A stretch of 64,000 bases of DNA from Corynebacterium yudongzhengii (GCF_003065405.1 NZ_CP026947.1:1550001-1614000); one strand, 5' to 3'; positions 1 through 9,154 are shown, counted from the first letter of the stretch. Numbers and translations: made by a program. The notes: generated by a model from the sequence alone, not told the origin.

Positions 1-329
1 TTCCTTAACTGACCCGGCCTCCCTACGACTGCCCGAATTCGCCCACATCTGGCGATTGTCTAGAGAATCGGCTCATTGTTTGGGCTGGTCCTTGTCCGAT
101 TGCGGCGCGGACTCTGAAGCGGGAGCAGGGCTCGTTTCTTCAAGCCGCTTGTCCGATGCGGTTTGTTGGTAGCAGCCATCCGGCCCCGCCGCCACGCCCT
201 AGGCCGCAGTGGCGCAGACTTCCCAACTCTCGGCAGCCCCCGAGCGCGGCTGGGGTGTCAAGGCGGCTCGGTGCTCGCCGCACGGCACAATCGGCAGCGG
301 GGACGATCACAGTGCCAGCCGGCGGAGGC

Positions 330-462
330 TTTTACGCACGTGCGTAAAAATCAGAGGCCTCGGGTGACGGTGGGGTTCGGGTACCTATGAATTCCCCGAG
401 ATCCATCAATTTCCGATTACGCACGTGCGTAAAAGCCCGCTCCGCACTATGCGGCGGCAGAG
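330..462. repeat. Palindrome repeat unit 1
   Basis: The unit begins with a perfect 20-bp palindrome TTTTACGCACGTGCGTAAAA (330-349). A spacer of about 65 bp follows, then a second TTACGCACGTGCGTAA (417-432), then after 13 bases a degenerate half of the second palindrome family, ACTATGCGGCGGCAGAG (446-462). The same order and spacing recur at 542-675 and 39692-39825. Confidence 0.85.
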
Positions 463-541
463 TGAGTCTGGGAGCTGTTTCGGCTCGCAGGGTCCGGCCC
501 TGTGAGGGCAAAGGGCGAACGACTCCGACAGCCGAGCTTGG

Positions 542-675
542 TTTTATGCACGTTCGTAAAAATTAGAAGCCTCAAGGGGACAGTGTGGCTCGTGTACCCA
601 TGAATTCTCCGGGATCCATTGATTTCCGATTACGCATGTGTGTAAAAACCCGCTCCGCACTATGCGGCAGCAGAG
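542..675. repeat. Palindrome repeat unit 2
   Basis: This is a diverged copy of unit 1. It has an imperfect palindrome at 542-561, a similar spacer that includes the phrase ATCCATTGATTTCCG, an imperfect palindrome TTACGCATGTGTGTAA at 630-645, and ACTATGCGGCAGCAGAG at 659-675. Spacings match unit 1 within a base or two. Confidence 0.8.
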
Positions 676-691
676 GGATTCTGGGGCTCTC

Positions 692-935
692 TTCACCTCC
701 GCCAGTAGACCAAGACGGCGGTCCCGCAATTCTTTTCAGGCTGATCACCAAGAGGCCAGGAACATTCCCGTAAGAACGCTCAGACGTGTGGGAGATTTCG
801 CGGTGCCTGACAGCGTGGAATGAGATGTATCGCCGGAGCCTCTGCATCAGGGATGCGTCGGAGTTAGGGATGCTACCGCGTAGCCGGAACCCTACTACCA
901 ACTCCGCGGACACGCGCTACCACCTACCCCGGATC
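692..935. repeat. Conserved non-coding tail, copy 1
   Basis: The sequence after unit 2 is recognisably homologous to 40011-40235. Shared blocks include TTCACCTCCGCCAGTAGACC, a GATGCGTCGGAG block, and CCTACTACCAACT followed by CACCTACCCC. Between the blocks the two copies differ by substitutions and small indels. Neither copy has a conserved reading frame, so this looks like a long non-coding repeat or an RNA/DNA-site element. Confidence 0.7.
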
Positions 936-974
936 GGAAAGACAACCCTAAAGCAACGGTCGCCGCTGAAGCCC

Positions 975-1345
975 CTATGCCGCGGCATAGTTCGCAACAC
1001 CATTACGCACGTGCGTAAACGGGGCGTACCCCAATCCCCGAACGGCATTCGCGATGAAGTCCCGACCACTATGCCGTCGCATACTCTTACTGGAAACGTT
1101 TCGCATTTTACGCACGTGCGTAATGACGACACCCGAAATTAAGGCGCGAGAAAAGCTCCTAGGATCTAACCCACCATGCCGCGACACAGTCTCCAGAGAT
1201 TACGCACGTCCGCAAAAATCCTCGACACGCCCCAAAGCCACGGTGGTCACCGAAGCCCCCACGCCGTCACATACTCTTGCTGGAAACCCTTTGCATTTTA
1301 CGCACGTGCGTAAAACACAGCCGGCCCCTCTATGCCATGGCATAA
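975..1345. repeat. Alternating two-palindrome array
   Basis: Palindrome B (CTATGCCGCGGCATAG, perfect at 975-990) and palindrome A (TTACGCACGTGCGTAA) alternate. A copies lie at 1003-1018 (perfect), 1108-1123 (perfect), 1200-1215 (two mismatches) and 1298-1313 (perfect). B variants lie near 1069-1084, 1174-1189 and 1330-1345. The stretches 1068-1123 and 1258-1313 are near-direct repeats of each other and share the phrase ATACTCTT.CTGGAAAC. Confidence 0.85.
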
Positions 1346-1377
1346 TCCAGCGCCCCCCGACCCGCACCAAGCACGTA

Positions 1378-1710
1378 CTACACCGCGACGTGCGCCTGTT
1401 TCGAGGCAAGCAACACCATCGCGATCAATAGGACAACCACGGGGAGACTGCCCCACGCGATCAACGAGTCATCCAACACCAAGCAAGCGACACCACCGGC
1501 GAAAAGCGGGATGCTCGACAGCTTCAAGTAACCCGCAGCAGCTTTATGCCCCTTCACCCAGGCTTCGTCGCTCGCCATGAGCTTTTCGGTCCTGATACCA
1601 ACCCACTGGTTTTTCGGAAGCTTTCCCTGCCCCGATCTCACCCCGAGCCAGAGAATAAGCGCGCCAGTCGCCAGCAAGGCCACGGTCATAATGATCGAGT
1701 AAGCGGTCAT
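1378..1710 (-). CDS. SdpI-family small membrane protein
   Basis: A membrane protein of about 110 residues with three hydrophobic segments: one near the N-terminus and two in the last 45 residues. A loop with NQWVGIRT, followed by a W-x-x-x-H region, is typical of the SdpI/YhfL family, which includes the immunity protein against the Bacillus SdpC toxin. In corynebacteria the function of such stand-alone proteins is not known. I chose the second Met because AAGGAG lies about ten bases upstream of it, while the first ATG is only one base away from that site. It stands alone, facing the palindrome array. Confidence 0.6.
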   Translation of the reverse strand: MTAYSIIMTVALLATGALILWLGVRSGQGKLPKNQWVGIRTEKLMASDEAWVKGHKAAAGYLKLSSIPLFAGGVACLVLDDSLIAWGSLPVVVLLIAMVLLASKQAHVAV

Positions 1711-1804
1711 GGTGGTCATTCTCCTTGCTTCAAAGAGTTCGCCTGAAAAGTTACAATGTTAAAACCTTTTCTTCAGGTTACACACCCCAGCAGCATGAGG
1801 GATG

Positions 1805-2167
1805 TCACTTTTCACCTTTCGCTGCCCATTCGCGCAAATCCCCAAGTAAGGCCATGAAGAAATATACGATAAGGGGGTACAGCAGGGCAGAAATAACGGC
1901 GGCGATTTCCGGAAGTGCAATCGCGGCCGGCACGTACGAGGCATAGAGCACCAACGACGAGTTGTCCATGAATTCCTTGGGCTTTAGCACCTTGTACTTC
2001 GGGACAAAGTACACCAGCGCCCCCACGAGGATCACCGCCGAGAGAAGCCCCAGCGCATAGTCAAAACCAGTGCGCGCATTCGCCACACACGACCACACCC
2101 CGGCAGCAGAGGGCACCGACAACGCCAGCAACCAGCACACGTTGAGGCCAAGTTCTCTTTTGGTCAT
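1805..2167 (-). CDS. Hypothetical membrane protein
   Basis: About 120 residues with four hydrophobic stretches: one after a short basic N-terminus, two in the middle (one beside a KYKVLKPKEF loop) and one near the C-terminus. No family was recognised. The start at MTKRELGLN is preferred over an upstream ATG because GGAGGG sits about ten bases before it. It is on the same strand as the SdpI-like gene, about 95 bases upstream of it, so the two may share a transcript. Confidence 0.55.
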   Translation of the reverse strand: MTKRELGLNVCWLLALSVPSAAGVWSCVANARTGFDYALGLLSAVILVGALVYFVPKYKVLKPKEFMDNSSLVLYASYVPAAIALPEIAAVISALLYPLIVYFFMALLGDLREWAAKGEK

Positions 2168-2294
2168 CACCCGTGCTCCCTCCGCGTCATCTTCCACACA
2201 AACTCCCTACAAAACCGCTTCCTAAGCCTAGCGAACACAAACGCAATTCAGACACAATAAAGAGAACAACAATCCACCCACACAACCCACCATC

Positions 2295-3128
2295 ATGAAA
2301 ACCGCATTCCGTGCCCTCCTTGCCCTCGGCATCTGCGCCGAGATCGCGGTGCTGATCGTCGTCGCTACGTCCTCCGGCACCTCCCCGGCCTGGCTGCTCC
2401 TCCCCCTCGCGTTGATTCTGTCGGCCCTAGCGCTGTTGTTCTCAGGGATGCTCACAGACCGGCGCCATGCGGGCTCCTGGGCCGTCTCCCTGTCCATTAC
2501 CTCCGAGCGCTTCGGGGTCCCGCGAAAAGCACTCGCGCTCCTCGTCTCCGAGGTCATTTTCCTCGCCTCACTCCCCTGGCTGCTGCGCCGTCCCTCCGGC
2601 GACAAGACCGGCAACAAGGCCGGCAACACGGCCGTCACCAAGACCCACCCCGGGTATAAGAACCTACGCACCGTGGTGATTGTCATCGTCGGGCTCGTCG
2701 TCGTGGAGATCGTCGTCGTGCACCTGGCCGTGCCCAGCGAGTTCTGGCGACTCCTGCTACTGGTCTTAAGCGTCTACGCCCTGATGGTGCTCCTGGGCTT
2801 CTACGCCTCGGTGAAATCCCGCCCGCATCTCGTGACCCCACAAGCGCTCATCCTGCGCCACGGCGGCCGGTTTTTCTGCGAGATCCCCTGGGAGAACGTC
2901 ACGCGCATCTCCGGCGCCCGGCCCGGCCAAGGTGGCGATATCACCATCAGCGACAACGGCGAGACCCGCCTGCCGGTGCTGAGCGAAGTCAACGTCAGAA
3001 TCGATCTCGACCCGCCGGTAACGGCCGCCGATCTGCACAAAGGCTGCGCCGAGGCCGCCGCCGTCGAGATCTACTGCGACGATAAGAAGGCATTCCTGGA
3101 ATCAGCCGAGGCCTACCAACGCCGCTAG
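2295..3128 (+). CDS. Hypothetical membrane protein, PH-like C-terminus
   Basis: 277 residues. Two hydrophobic helices lie in the first 55 residues, a further hydrophobic stretch around 85-100, and two more between about 125 and 175. The last 100 residues are soluble, with a pattern (L-I-L-R-H-G-G-R then an IPWENVTRI block) like the PH-like domains of bacterial membrane proteins. This is a fold guess only. The gene is convergent with the GtrA gene and their ends overlap by four bases. The reading frame is long and its codon use matches the neighbours. Confidence 0.6.
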   Translation: MKTAFRALLALGICAEIAVLIVVATSSGTSPAWLLLPLALILSALALLFSGMLTDRRHAGSWAVSLSITSERFGVPRKALALLVSEVIFLASLPWLLRRPSGDKTGNKAGNTAVTKTHPGYKNLRTVVIVIVGLVVVEIVVVHLAVPSEFWRLLLLVLSVYALMVLLGFYASVKSRPHLVTPQALILRHGGRFFCEIPWENVTRISGARPGQGGDITISDNGETRLPVLSEVNVRIDLDPPVTAADLHKGCAEAAAVEIYCDDKKAFLESAEAYQRR

Positions 3129-3724
3129 CGATACGGCGGTTCCTGCACGATCGCGGTCGTTTTGGGCTTGCGGAACGCCCAGAGCTTGTTGATCGCGAAG
3201 TTCACCGGCATCGCCACGATGATCGAGATCGCCGACGCCCAGTAGAACTTCGTGCGCAGGCCCGAGGAGTCGTCGAAGATGTCTTCGGGAAGCGCGATCG
3301 GCGAGGTGGGGTTCATCAACAGGGTGGCCACGAACGTCGAGACCACCAGCGAGACCAGCCCAGAGGCCAAAAATGGGAAGAACCCGCGCCACCAGGACCG
3401 CTTCGCGATCCCCCGGAACGTCCACGAGCGGTTCAGCTGGTAGTTCCAGGTATTCGCCGCGAGGAAGGCGATGATCATGAACACGTGGTACCAGCGCACG
3501 TTCCACGGCGTGCCGACGATACTGAAGAACACCTCGTGCTCAGAGATCCCCCAGCCCAGCTCGGCGGCCTTCTTGGTCAGGTAGATGACCGCGAGGTTGA
3601 CGATGGTGCCCGAGCCGCCCACCACGCCGAACATGAGGAACTGGCGCATGCCGTTCATAAGACGGGTGGCAGAAACCTGCCGGGCTCCCGTGGAGCCGGC
3701 GCTGCGACTGCGTACGTCCGTCAT
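3125..3724 (-). CDS. GtrA family membrane protein
   Basis: 199 residues with four transmembrane helices. The first begins at about residue 25 with FLMFGVVGGSGTIVNLAVIY, and the family-typical NYQLNRSWTF block lies near residues 112-121. GtrA proteins are thought to move lipid-linked sugars across the inner membrane. In Actinobacteria many take part in cell-wall arabinogalactan or mannan glycosylation by presenting polyprenyl-phosphate sugars. No glycosyltransferase lies next to it here, so its sugar cannot be inferred. About 25 bases separate it from the pseudouridine synthase gene upstream. Confidence 0.8.
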   Translation of the reverse strand: MTDVRSRSAGSTGARQVSATRLMNGMRQFLMFGVVGGSGTIVNLAVIYLTKKAAELGWGISEHEVFFSIVGTPWNVRWYHVFMIIAFLAANTWNYQLNRSWTFRGIAKRSWWRGFFPFLASGLVSLVVSTFVATLLMNPTSPIALPEDIFDDSSGLRTKFYWASAISIIVAMPVNFAINKLWAFRKPKTTAIVQEPPYR

Positions 3725-3748
3725 GAGCTCCCTATAGTGAACAGTTGG

Positions 3749-4597
3749 TTAATCGATTATATCGAGTAGCGGCCTCGGGGACCGAAACGCACGCGGGCGG
3801 AAGCTTAACGGATCGATAAAACTGATCCGCTCGGCGAGCAGATGCAGGCGCGTCGAGAAGTCCCACAACCCGCGCCCGAGGTCTTCCGGGTAGAGATCAT
3901 CGCCCACGATCGGCGCGCCCAGATGCTGCGCCACCACCCGCAACTGGTGGGTATGCCCCGTCACCGGCCGCATCTCAACTAGCCTTCCCACCCCACGCAC
4001 ATAGGTGAGCGTCGGCGTGCCCGTGTGCGAGACCTCCACACGCCGAGCGCCCGCCGGCTTGTTCATCGTCAGCTCCACGCGCTCCCACTCGGGGAAAGAC
4101 ACCGGCGCACTCAGAAGAGCCCGGTAGGTCTTGCGTACCTCGCGACGCGCGAAGAGCTGCTGATACGCCCCGCGCGTTTCCGGATTGCGCGAGCATAGCA
4201 CCAGCCCAGCGGTCAGCCGATCCAGCCGGTGGCAACAGATAACCTCGTCGCCGTGATCGCGGCGCAGGCGGGTCTGCAGGGTCTCGCGCTGGATGCGGCC
4301 GTTGGAGGTGGTGGGTAAAAAAGGCGGCTTATCGACGATCATAATCCCCGCATCCGCATACACCACCTCGTAATCGAAGGGGATCGGTGGTTCGTCGAGA
4401 AGCTCCGGATACGTCCAGGCGGGCACGGCGCGTGCCAGGCGGGTGCCGGCGGCCAGCTGTGTGCCGGCCGGAAACGGCGAGTCGCCGGCGCGGGCGGCCC
4501 AGTACTCGCCCTCGGGGACGACGCCGCTGAGCACCACCTTGCGCGCGGGGATGCCGTCACGGGCCGGTGGGCGCCCGCTGGGGTCAGTGCTGGGCAA
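3749..4597 (-). CDS. RluA-family pseudouridine synthase
   Basis: 282 residues. The catalytic motif HRLDR is at residues 123-127, with Asp126 expected to attack the uridine ring. Family blocks VVYADAGIMIVDKPP (about 78-92) and VTGHTHQLR (about 217-225) are present. The protein should isomerise specific uridines in rRNA or tRNA; which site cannot be told from sequence. Its proposed start overlaps the end of dapC by 14 bases, so the two are probably co-transcribed. No S4 domain is evident at the N-terminus. Confidence 0.85.
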   Translation of the reverse strand: MPSTDPSGRPPARDGIPARKVVLSGVVPEGEYWAARAGDSPFPAGTQLAAGTRLARAVPAWTYPELLDEPPIPFDYEVVYADAGIMIVDKPPFLPTTSNGRIQRETLQTRLRRDHGDEVICCHRLDRLTAGLVLCSRNPETRGAYQQLFARREVRKTYRALLSAPVSFPEWERVELTMNKPAGARRVEVSHTGTPTLTYVRGVGRLVEMRPVTGHTHQLRVVAQHLGAPIVGDDLYPEDLGRGLWDFSTRLHLLAERISFIDPLSFRPRAFRSPRPLLDIID

Positions 4598-5690
4598 GTC
4601 GGCCGACGGCGGCGTCGATACGCTCGTCGGACTCCGTCAGCGAGATCCGCACGTGGCGCTGCCCGCGCGGGCCGTAGAACTCGCCCGGGGCGACCAGGAT
4701 GCCGAGGCCGGCGAGGTAGTCGACGGTGTCGCGGCAGTCCTCGTCGCGGGTGGCCCAGAGGTAGAGGCCGGCCTCGGAGTTGTCGATGCGGAAACCGGCG
4801 TCGATGAGCGCGGGCAGAAGCTTCGCGCGGCGGGCGGCGTAGCGCAGCTTCTGGAAATGCTCCTGGTCATCGTCGCGCAAGGCGGCGAGCATGGCGTGCT
4901 GGATCGGCCCCGGCATCATGAGGCCGGCGTGCTTACGCACCTCGAGGAGCTCGCGGACCAGCTGCTCGTCGCCGGCGATGAAACCGGCGCGGTAGCTGGC
5001 AAGGTTCGAGGACTTCGACAGCGAGTTGAGCACCAAGAGGTTGGTGTGGTCGCCGTCGGTGAGGCGATCGTCGAGAAGCGAGATCGGCGGGTTCTCATCG
5101 TCCCAGCCGAGCGAGAGGTAGCACTCGTCGGCGGCGATGATCACGTCGCGCTCGCGGGCGAAGTCCACGAGCTTGCGCAGGTGATCCGCCCCTAACACCT
5201 TGCCAGTCGGGTTCGACGGCGAGTTGATGTAGATCAGATCGGGCCGGCCCGGGCCGATCGCGGTGAGCGAGTCGGCGCGCAGGATCTCGCAGCCCGCCAG
5301 GCGGGCGCCGACCTCGTAGGTGGGATAGGCGATCTCGGGGATGACCACTTGGCCTTGCAGGCCCAGAAGCGTCGGCAGCCAGGCGATCGCCTCTTTGGTG
5401 CCAATGACCGGCAGCACCGCGTCATCGCTTAAGCCGCTGACGTGATAGCGCCGGCGCATCCACTCAGTGATCTCGGCCCGCAGCTCAGGGGTGCCCGTGG
5501 TCTGGGGATAGCCCGGCGCGGCGGCGTTTTCCGCCAAGGCGAGCTGGATCGACGGGGCGACCTCGTCCACCGGGGTGCCGACGGATAAATCCACCAGTCC
5601 GTCCGGGTGGGCTCTCGCGCGGGCCTTGGCGTTGGCCAGTGAGTCCCAGGGGAAGTCGGGCAGGCGGTCGTTTAAAGGAGTGCGGGCCAT
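4584..5690 (-). CDS. dapC: Succinyldiaminopimelate aminotransferase
   Basis: A 368-residue class I/II PLP aminotransferase. The cofactor lysine is in NSLSKSSNL (Lys226). The NSPSNPTG block at 156-163 and a late Arg-containing segment are as in the family. It should convert N-succinyl-2-amino-6-ketopimelate to N-succinyl-LL-2,6-diaminopimelate in lysine and cell-wall DAP synthesis. The identification as DapC, rather than another aminotransferase, rests mainly on the adjacent ferredoxin gene; this pair is conserved in mycobacteria and corynebacteria. It lies 30 bases downstream of the ferredoxin gene. Confidence 0.88.
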   Translation of the reverse strand: MARTPLNDRLPDFPWDSLANAKARARAHPDGLVDLSVGTPVDEVAPSIQLALAENAAAPGYPQTTGTPELRAEITEWMRRRYHVSGLSDDAVLPVIGTKEAIAWLPTLLGLQGQVVIPEIAYPTYEVGARLAGCEILRADSLTAIGPGRPDLIYINSPSNPTGKVLGADHLRKLVDFARERDVIIAADECYLSLGWDDENPPISLLDDRLTDGDHTNLLVLNSLSKSSNLASYRAGFIAGDEQLVRELLEVRKHAGLMMPGPIQHAMLAALRDDDQEHFQKLRYAARRAKLLPALIDAGFRIDNSEAGLYLWATRDEDCRDTVDYLAGLGILVAPGEFYGPRGQRHVRISLTESDERIDAAVGRLAQH

Positions 5691-5720
5691 GATGAATGCG
5701 TTCTCGCGGTCGAGTTAGAG

Positions 5721-6047
5721 CTAGACGTCCTGGTTCTGCGGCTCGAGCTTCGCGATGTCCGGGTGATCGAAATCCTGCGGGCCGATCGCAGCGGCACCGC
5801 CCGGCGAGCCCAGGTCATCGAAGAAGGCGGCGTTGATCTCGTTGTAATCCCACCACTCGTCCGGGACGTCATCCTCGTAGAAGATGGCCTCGACCGGGCA
5901 GGCGGGTTCGCAGGCGCCGCAGTCCACGCACTCGTCGGGGTGGATGTAGAGCATGCGCTTGCCCTCGTAGATGCAGTCGACCGGGCATTCCTCGACGCAG
6001 GAACGGTCGAGGACGTCAACGCACGGCTGGGCAATCGTGTAGGTCAT
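5721..6047 (-). CDS. fdxA: 7Fe-type ferredoxin
   Basis: 108 residues with eight cysteines at 9, 17, 21, 25 and 40, 43, 46, 50. That is the two-cluster pattern of 7Fe/8Fe bacterial ferredoxins, followed by the acidic C-terminal tail seen in the mycobacterial FdxC group. It acts as a soluble electron carrier; its partner here is unknown. It sits directly upstream of dapC, as in mycobacteria. Several stop-free frames on the other strand are shadows. Confidence 0.92.
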   Translation of the reverse strand: MTYTIAQPCVDVLDRSCVEECPVDCIYEGKRMLYIHPDECVDCGACEPACPVEAIFYEDDVPDEWWDYNEINAAFFDDLGSPGGAAAIGPQDFDHPDIAKLEPQNQDV

Positions 6048-6136
6048 CGGTTATCGGGGCTCCTCACGGGCGGTCAGACGATCGGGATCCAGCCGCGGCA
6101 CCCTCTGGTGGGCACCGCGTGCAGTAAGACAGTATG

Positions 6137-6532
6137 TCACCTGGTTCTCAAAAGGGGCCAAACGCCTCCTATGATTCCCGTCACGAGCAGGGCAATCGTG
6201 CGTATATTATTCGCCAGCAGCTGAAGCCCCAACACCTCCGCGAGCGCCACCGCGGCGAAGAAACCCACCGCCCACACGATCACCGGCGTAGCGCGGACCC
6301 AGGTGTTCTGCGACCACAGGGAGGCGGTTTTGGTGAGCACCATGTTGAAGAAGAACGCGAGCAGGATCGTCCAGGGAAAAGGCACCATGCCGAGACCCGG
6401 CACATCGATCCAGGTGCCCACATAGAGCATCTCGACGAACAACGAGAACAGCGCGCCGATCGACAGCCAGATGATACCGCCGGTCGCCTCGCCGCGGCTG
6501 AAGTCCGTGCGCAGGACCGCTTCTGAACTCAC
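6137..6532 (-). CDS. Conserved membrane protein (Rv1171-like by position)
   Basis: 131 residues with four predicted transmembrane helices (about 20-38, 51-70, 80-98 and 106-124) and a soluble N-terminus. No catalytic motif is visible. Its place between mshB and the ferredoxin gene matches a small membrane protein of unknown function in mycobacteria. It is on the same strand as mshB, 29 bases downstream of it, so it is probably in the mshB operon. Confidence 0.7.
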   Translation of the reverse strand: MSSEAVLRTDFSRGEATGGIIWLSIGALFSLFVEMLYVGTWIDVPGLGMVPFPWTILLAFFFNMVLTKTASLWSQNTWVRATPVIVWAVGFFAAVALAEVLGLQLLANNIRTIALLVTGIIGGVWPLLRTR

Positions 6533-6561
6533 TCGCTTCTCCCCTAGTTAAATCCCGGTTT

Positions 6562-7440
6562 TTAGATCCCGGCGAAGAGGTCGTCGTCTTCGGAGTCGAC
6601 GCCGGCACCGCGGCCGATCTGGTAGTGCTCGACGTCCATGAGCGGCTGGGCGATGAGGTTGCTCAAGGCGAACGTGCTCATCCCGTTGGTGCTCACGGCC
6701 TTCGCCGCGTGCGGGTTGGTGCGGCTGATCGAGCCATCGGCGATCCACAGCTGCGTGGTGTGGGCGCGCATGGCCTCCCGCTTGGCGTGGTAGTCGGCCT
6801 CGCTCAGGCGCACGGCGAGATCATGCTTATCGACGCCCGGCAGCTCCCCTACTTCCGCGGCGCGCCAGCCTTGCGGTATCTGGGTGATCTCGGCGGCGGC
6901 GCGTTCCAGCGGGGCGCGGTTGGCCACGGCCCAGACGATGCGGGGGATATCGACGCGCTCGGCGGCGGCGTGGGTGATCTCGTGGGCGCGGATGTGGTCG
7001 GGGTGCCCGTAGCCGCCGTCGGGGCCGTAGGTGATCACGAGCTCCGGGCGCAGCTTCTCGAACTGCTCGGCGAGCAGGTCGACGGCGCGCTCGCCGGAGT
7101 TAACGAAGGCGCGCGGGTGCTCGTGCGACGGGGCCCCGGCCATGCCGGAATCCCGAAACGTCCCGGGCCCGCCGAGGAAGTGGCCGCGCACCCCGAGGTG
7201 GCGAAGGGCTTGGGCTAGCTCGTGGATGCGGAAGCCGCCGAGCTGGTCGGCGTCGTCGGCCGCGAGGTGTTGGTAGGTCTCGCCGATGATCTCGCCCTCC
7301 TCGCCGAGGGTGCAGGTGATCACGGTGACCTCCGCGCCGCGGCGGGCCAGCTGTGCCAGCGTGCCGCCGGTGGCGATGGATTCATCATCCGGGTGGGCGT
7401 GCACGGCGACGACGCGGCGTCCGATGAGATCGCGGGTCAT
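6562..7440 (-). CDS. mshB: Mycothiol deacetylase MshB
   Basis: 292 residues of the PIG-L/LmbE deacetylase family. The zinc-binding HPDDE motif is at residues 16-20 after a beta strand, and a second metal ligand is in GYGHPDH. It removes the acetyl group from GlcNAc-inositol, the second step of mycothiol synthesis, the main low-molecular-weight thiol of Actinobacteria. It is directly adjacent to the lipoprotein gene upstream (its ATG abuts that gene's stop), so the two are translationally linked. Confidence 0.92.
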   Translation of the reverse strand: MTRDLIGRRVVAVHAHPDDESIATGGTLAQLARRGAEVTVITCTLGEEGEIIGETYQHLAADDADQLGGFRIHELAQALRHLGVRGHFLGGPGTFRDSGMAGAPSHEHPRAFVNSGERAVDLLAEQFEKLRPELVITYGPDGGYGHPDHIRAHEITHAAAERVDIPRIVWAVANRAPLERAAAEITQIPQGWRAAEVGELPGVDKHDLAVRLSEADYHAKREAMRAHTTQLWIADGSISRTNPHAAKAVSTNGMSTFALSNLIAQPLMDVEHYQIGRGAGVDSEDDDLFAGI

Positions 7441-9144
7441 TTAGTCCTCCTCTACTGGAATGCGCCAGGCTCCGGCGTTGGACAGTCCGCCAGCGAACGG
7501 GTCGGCGGTATCTTCTGGGTTCTCTGCGTTGTCTACGTTAACCTCTTCGACCTTGCGTACGATCACGCGGCTTTCGCGCATGATAGGTACCGTCAGTTCC
7601 TCGAAGTCGTTGAGCTGCGCGATGCGCTGGCGGGCGACCTCTTCCCCGTAGGCGCCGGCGAGGATCTCATCGCTGAGCTCATCGCCGCTGGTGGTGCAAT
7701 AGCCCGTAAGGTTCGCCAGGCGCAGGGAATCCTCATCCGGCGGGCAGCGATATCTCGAGGCCAAGTAGTTGAGGCCGCCGTCGTCGCGGGTGCGGGTGAC
7801 GAGGGCGTCGAGGTCGCCGTCAACAAGCGTCGAGCGCGCGGCACTCGGGATGTCGGTGGAGACGATCTCGACCTCGATGTCATAGCGGGCCAAAAGGTCA
7901 GCGATGGTGCGCACGGCCGCGGAGGCGACCTCGTCAGCCAGATCAGCGCCGATGCGTAGCGGTGCGTCCTGCGTGGCGGCGACTAGCTCCTCCGAGGGCG
8001 CGGCGTTCTCCGCCACGGGGACGTTGTCAGCGACGCGGAGATCCGCCGTGCGCCCGGCCGCCTGGCGGGCGATGACCGGGATGTCCAGCAGGCTCGTGAG
8101 CTCCTTGCGCGCGTCGGCCTCGCCGAGGATCTCGGAGGAGACGTTGTAGTCCAGCTGCAGGGTGCGCGGGCCGTCGACGACGGTGGCCTCGGCCTCGGGC
8201 AGCAGCCGGTAGGCCTGCGCCATGGTCTCGGAGGGCAGCTGATCGAGGTACTTGATCTGCCCGGAGCGCAGCAGGTCGAGGCCCTGGGTGACCGAGTAGA
8301 CGGTGCGCAGGGTCAAAATGTCGATCTGCGCGGGGTCTTGGCCCCAGAACCGGTCGTTGCGGTGCAGGGTGATCACCCCGCGGGCGCGGTCGACGGAATC
8401 GATCGTAAAACGCGAGCCGCCGGCGCCGATGGTGGCATAAAATGCGGTCGAGAAATCGGTGGCGCCGCCGTCGGCGAGGTGGCTGGGCAGCAGGTGGTTG
8501 AAAAGGTCCTGCCAGTTGGCGACGCGCCGGGAGAAGTCCACCTCCACGGTGCGCCCGCCGTTGGCGGTGCGGATCTCCTCGATCGCGCGGTAGCCGTCCG
8601 GCTCGATCACTCCGGGGGTGTGCGTGATCTCCTTCCAGAGGTAGATGAAATCCGAGCCGGTGATCGGGGTGCCGTCGGACCACTGCGCCTCTGGGTGGAT
8701 CTCGTAGCGCACGGTCTGCACCACGGTGCCGGCGTTCTCGGCGGCGGAGACGTCCTCGTCGGCCGTCACCGTCTCCTCGGGCTGGGACTCGCCCGGCAGG
8801 CTGTCTTGGACTTCGGCGGCGAAGGTCACCAGGTCCTCGTTCTGGGCGCCGCCGATGAAAGGCGAAGGCAAAACGAGGTCGGCGATCGAGTCGACCAAGG
8901 GCGAGGTATCGGCGAGCAGGTGCGGGTTGAGCCCGTTGCGCAGCTCGTCGACGCCGACGGCCACCTCGGTGCGCTCGGGTTCCGACGGCTCCACCGTGGG
9001 CGGGGTGGTCTGCTCGGTCGTGTCGGTCGTGGGTGTTGGCTCCACCGTGGGCGGCGGGCCCGGGTCGGCCACGCACGCACTGGCCAGCACCGCGACCAGC
9101 CCGGCGACGAGGGTGGTGCGAAGGCGGCGTCGAAAAGCTCTCAC
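7441..9144 (-). CDS. LpqW-like solute-binding lipoprotein
   Basis: 567 residues. A basic N-terminus and hydrophobic segment lead to the lipobox LASAC (Cys24), then a Pro/Thr/Glu-rich linker of about 40 residues, then a family 5 peptide-binding-protein fold (for example QWSDGTPITGSDFIYLW). No permease genes are beside it. In mycobacteria the gene between typA and mshB is lpqW, which acts in phosphatidylinositol mannoside/lipoarabinomannan balance rather than uptake. Synteny suggests the same here, but no direct sequence comparison was possible. It starts ten bases after typA ends. Confidence 0.78.
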   Translation of the reverse strand: MRAFRRRLRTTLVAGLVAVLASACVADPGPPPTVEPTPTTDTTEQTTPPTVEPSEPERTEVAVGVDELRNGLNPHLLADTSPLVDSIADLVLPSPFIGGAQNEDLVTFAAEVQDSLPGESQPEETVTADEDVSAAENAGTVVQTVRYEIHPEAQWSDGTPITGSDFIYLWKEITHTPGVIEPDGYRAIEEIRTANGGRTVEVDFSRRVANWQDLFNHLLPSHLADGGATDFSTAFYATIGAGGSRFTIDSVDRARGVITLHRNDRFWGQDPAQIDILTLRTVYSVTQGLDLLRSGQIKYLDQLPSETMAQAYRLLPEAEATVVDGPRTLQLDYNVSSEILGEADARKELTSLLDIPVIARQAAGRTADLRVADNVPVAENAAPSEELVAATQDAPLRIGADLADEVASAAVRTIADLLARYDIEVEIVSTDIPSAARSTLVDGDLDALVTRTRDDGGLNYLASRYRCPPDEDSLRLANLTGYCTTSGDELSDEILAGAYGEEVARQRIAQLNDFEELTVPIMRESRVIVRKVEEVNVDNAENPEDTADPFAGGLSNAGAWRIPVEED

Positions 9145-9154
9145 CTAAGCGAGG

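Larger units (their letters stand above)
1..1377. other. Non-coding region with palindrome array
   Basis: No convincing gene is present. Short open frames exist on both strands, but none has a ribosome binding site, a recognisable domain or a consistent codon pattern. From 330 on, the stretch is filled by repeated palindromes (core TTACGCACGTGCGTAA) and a second palindrome (CTATGCCGCGGCATAG), described separately. Positions 1-329 show nothing I recognise. Confidence 0.7.

Noticed and set aside
330..1313. Palindromes as parS (ParB) sites
   Set aside because: They share only the CACGTG core with TGTTTCACGTGAAACA; the flanks differ, and parS clusters are expected near the origin with parAB.
975..1345. 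CRISPR array
   Set aside because: Repeats are 16-bp palindromes with irregular spacing and partly conserved spacers; no cas genes in the window.
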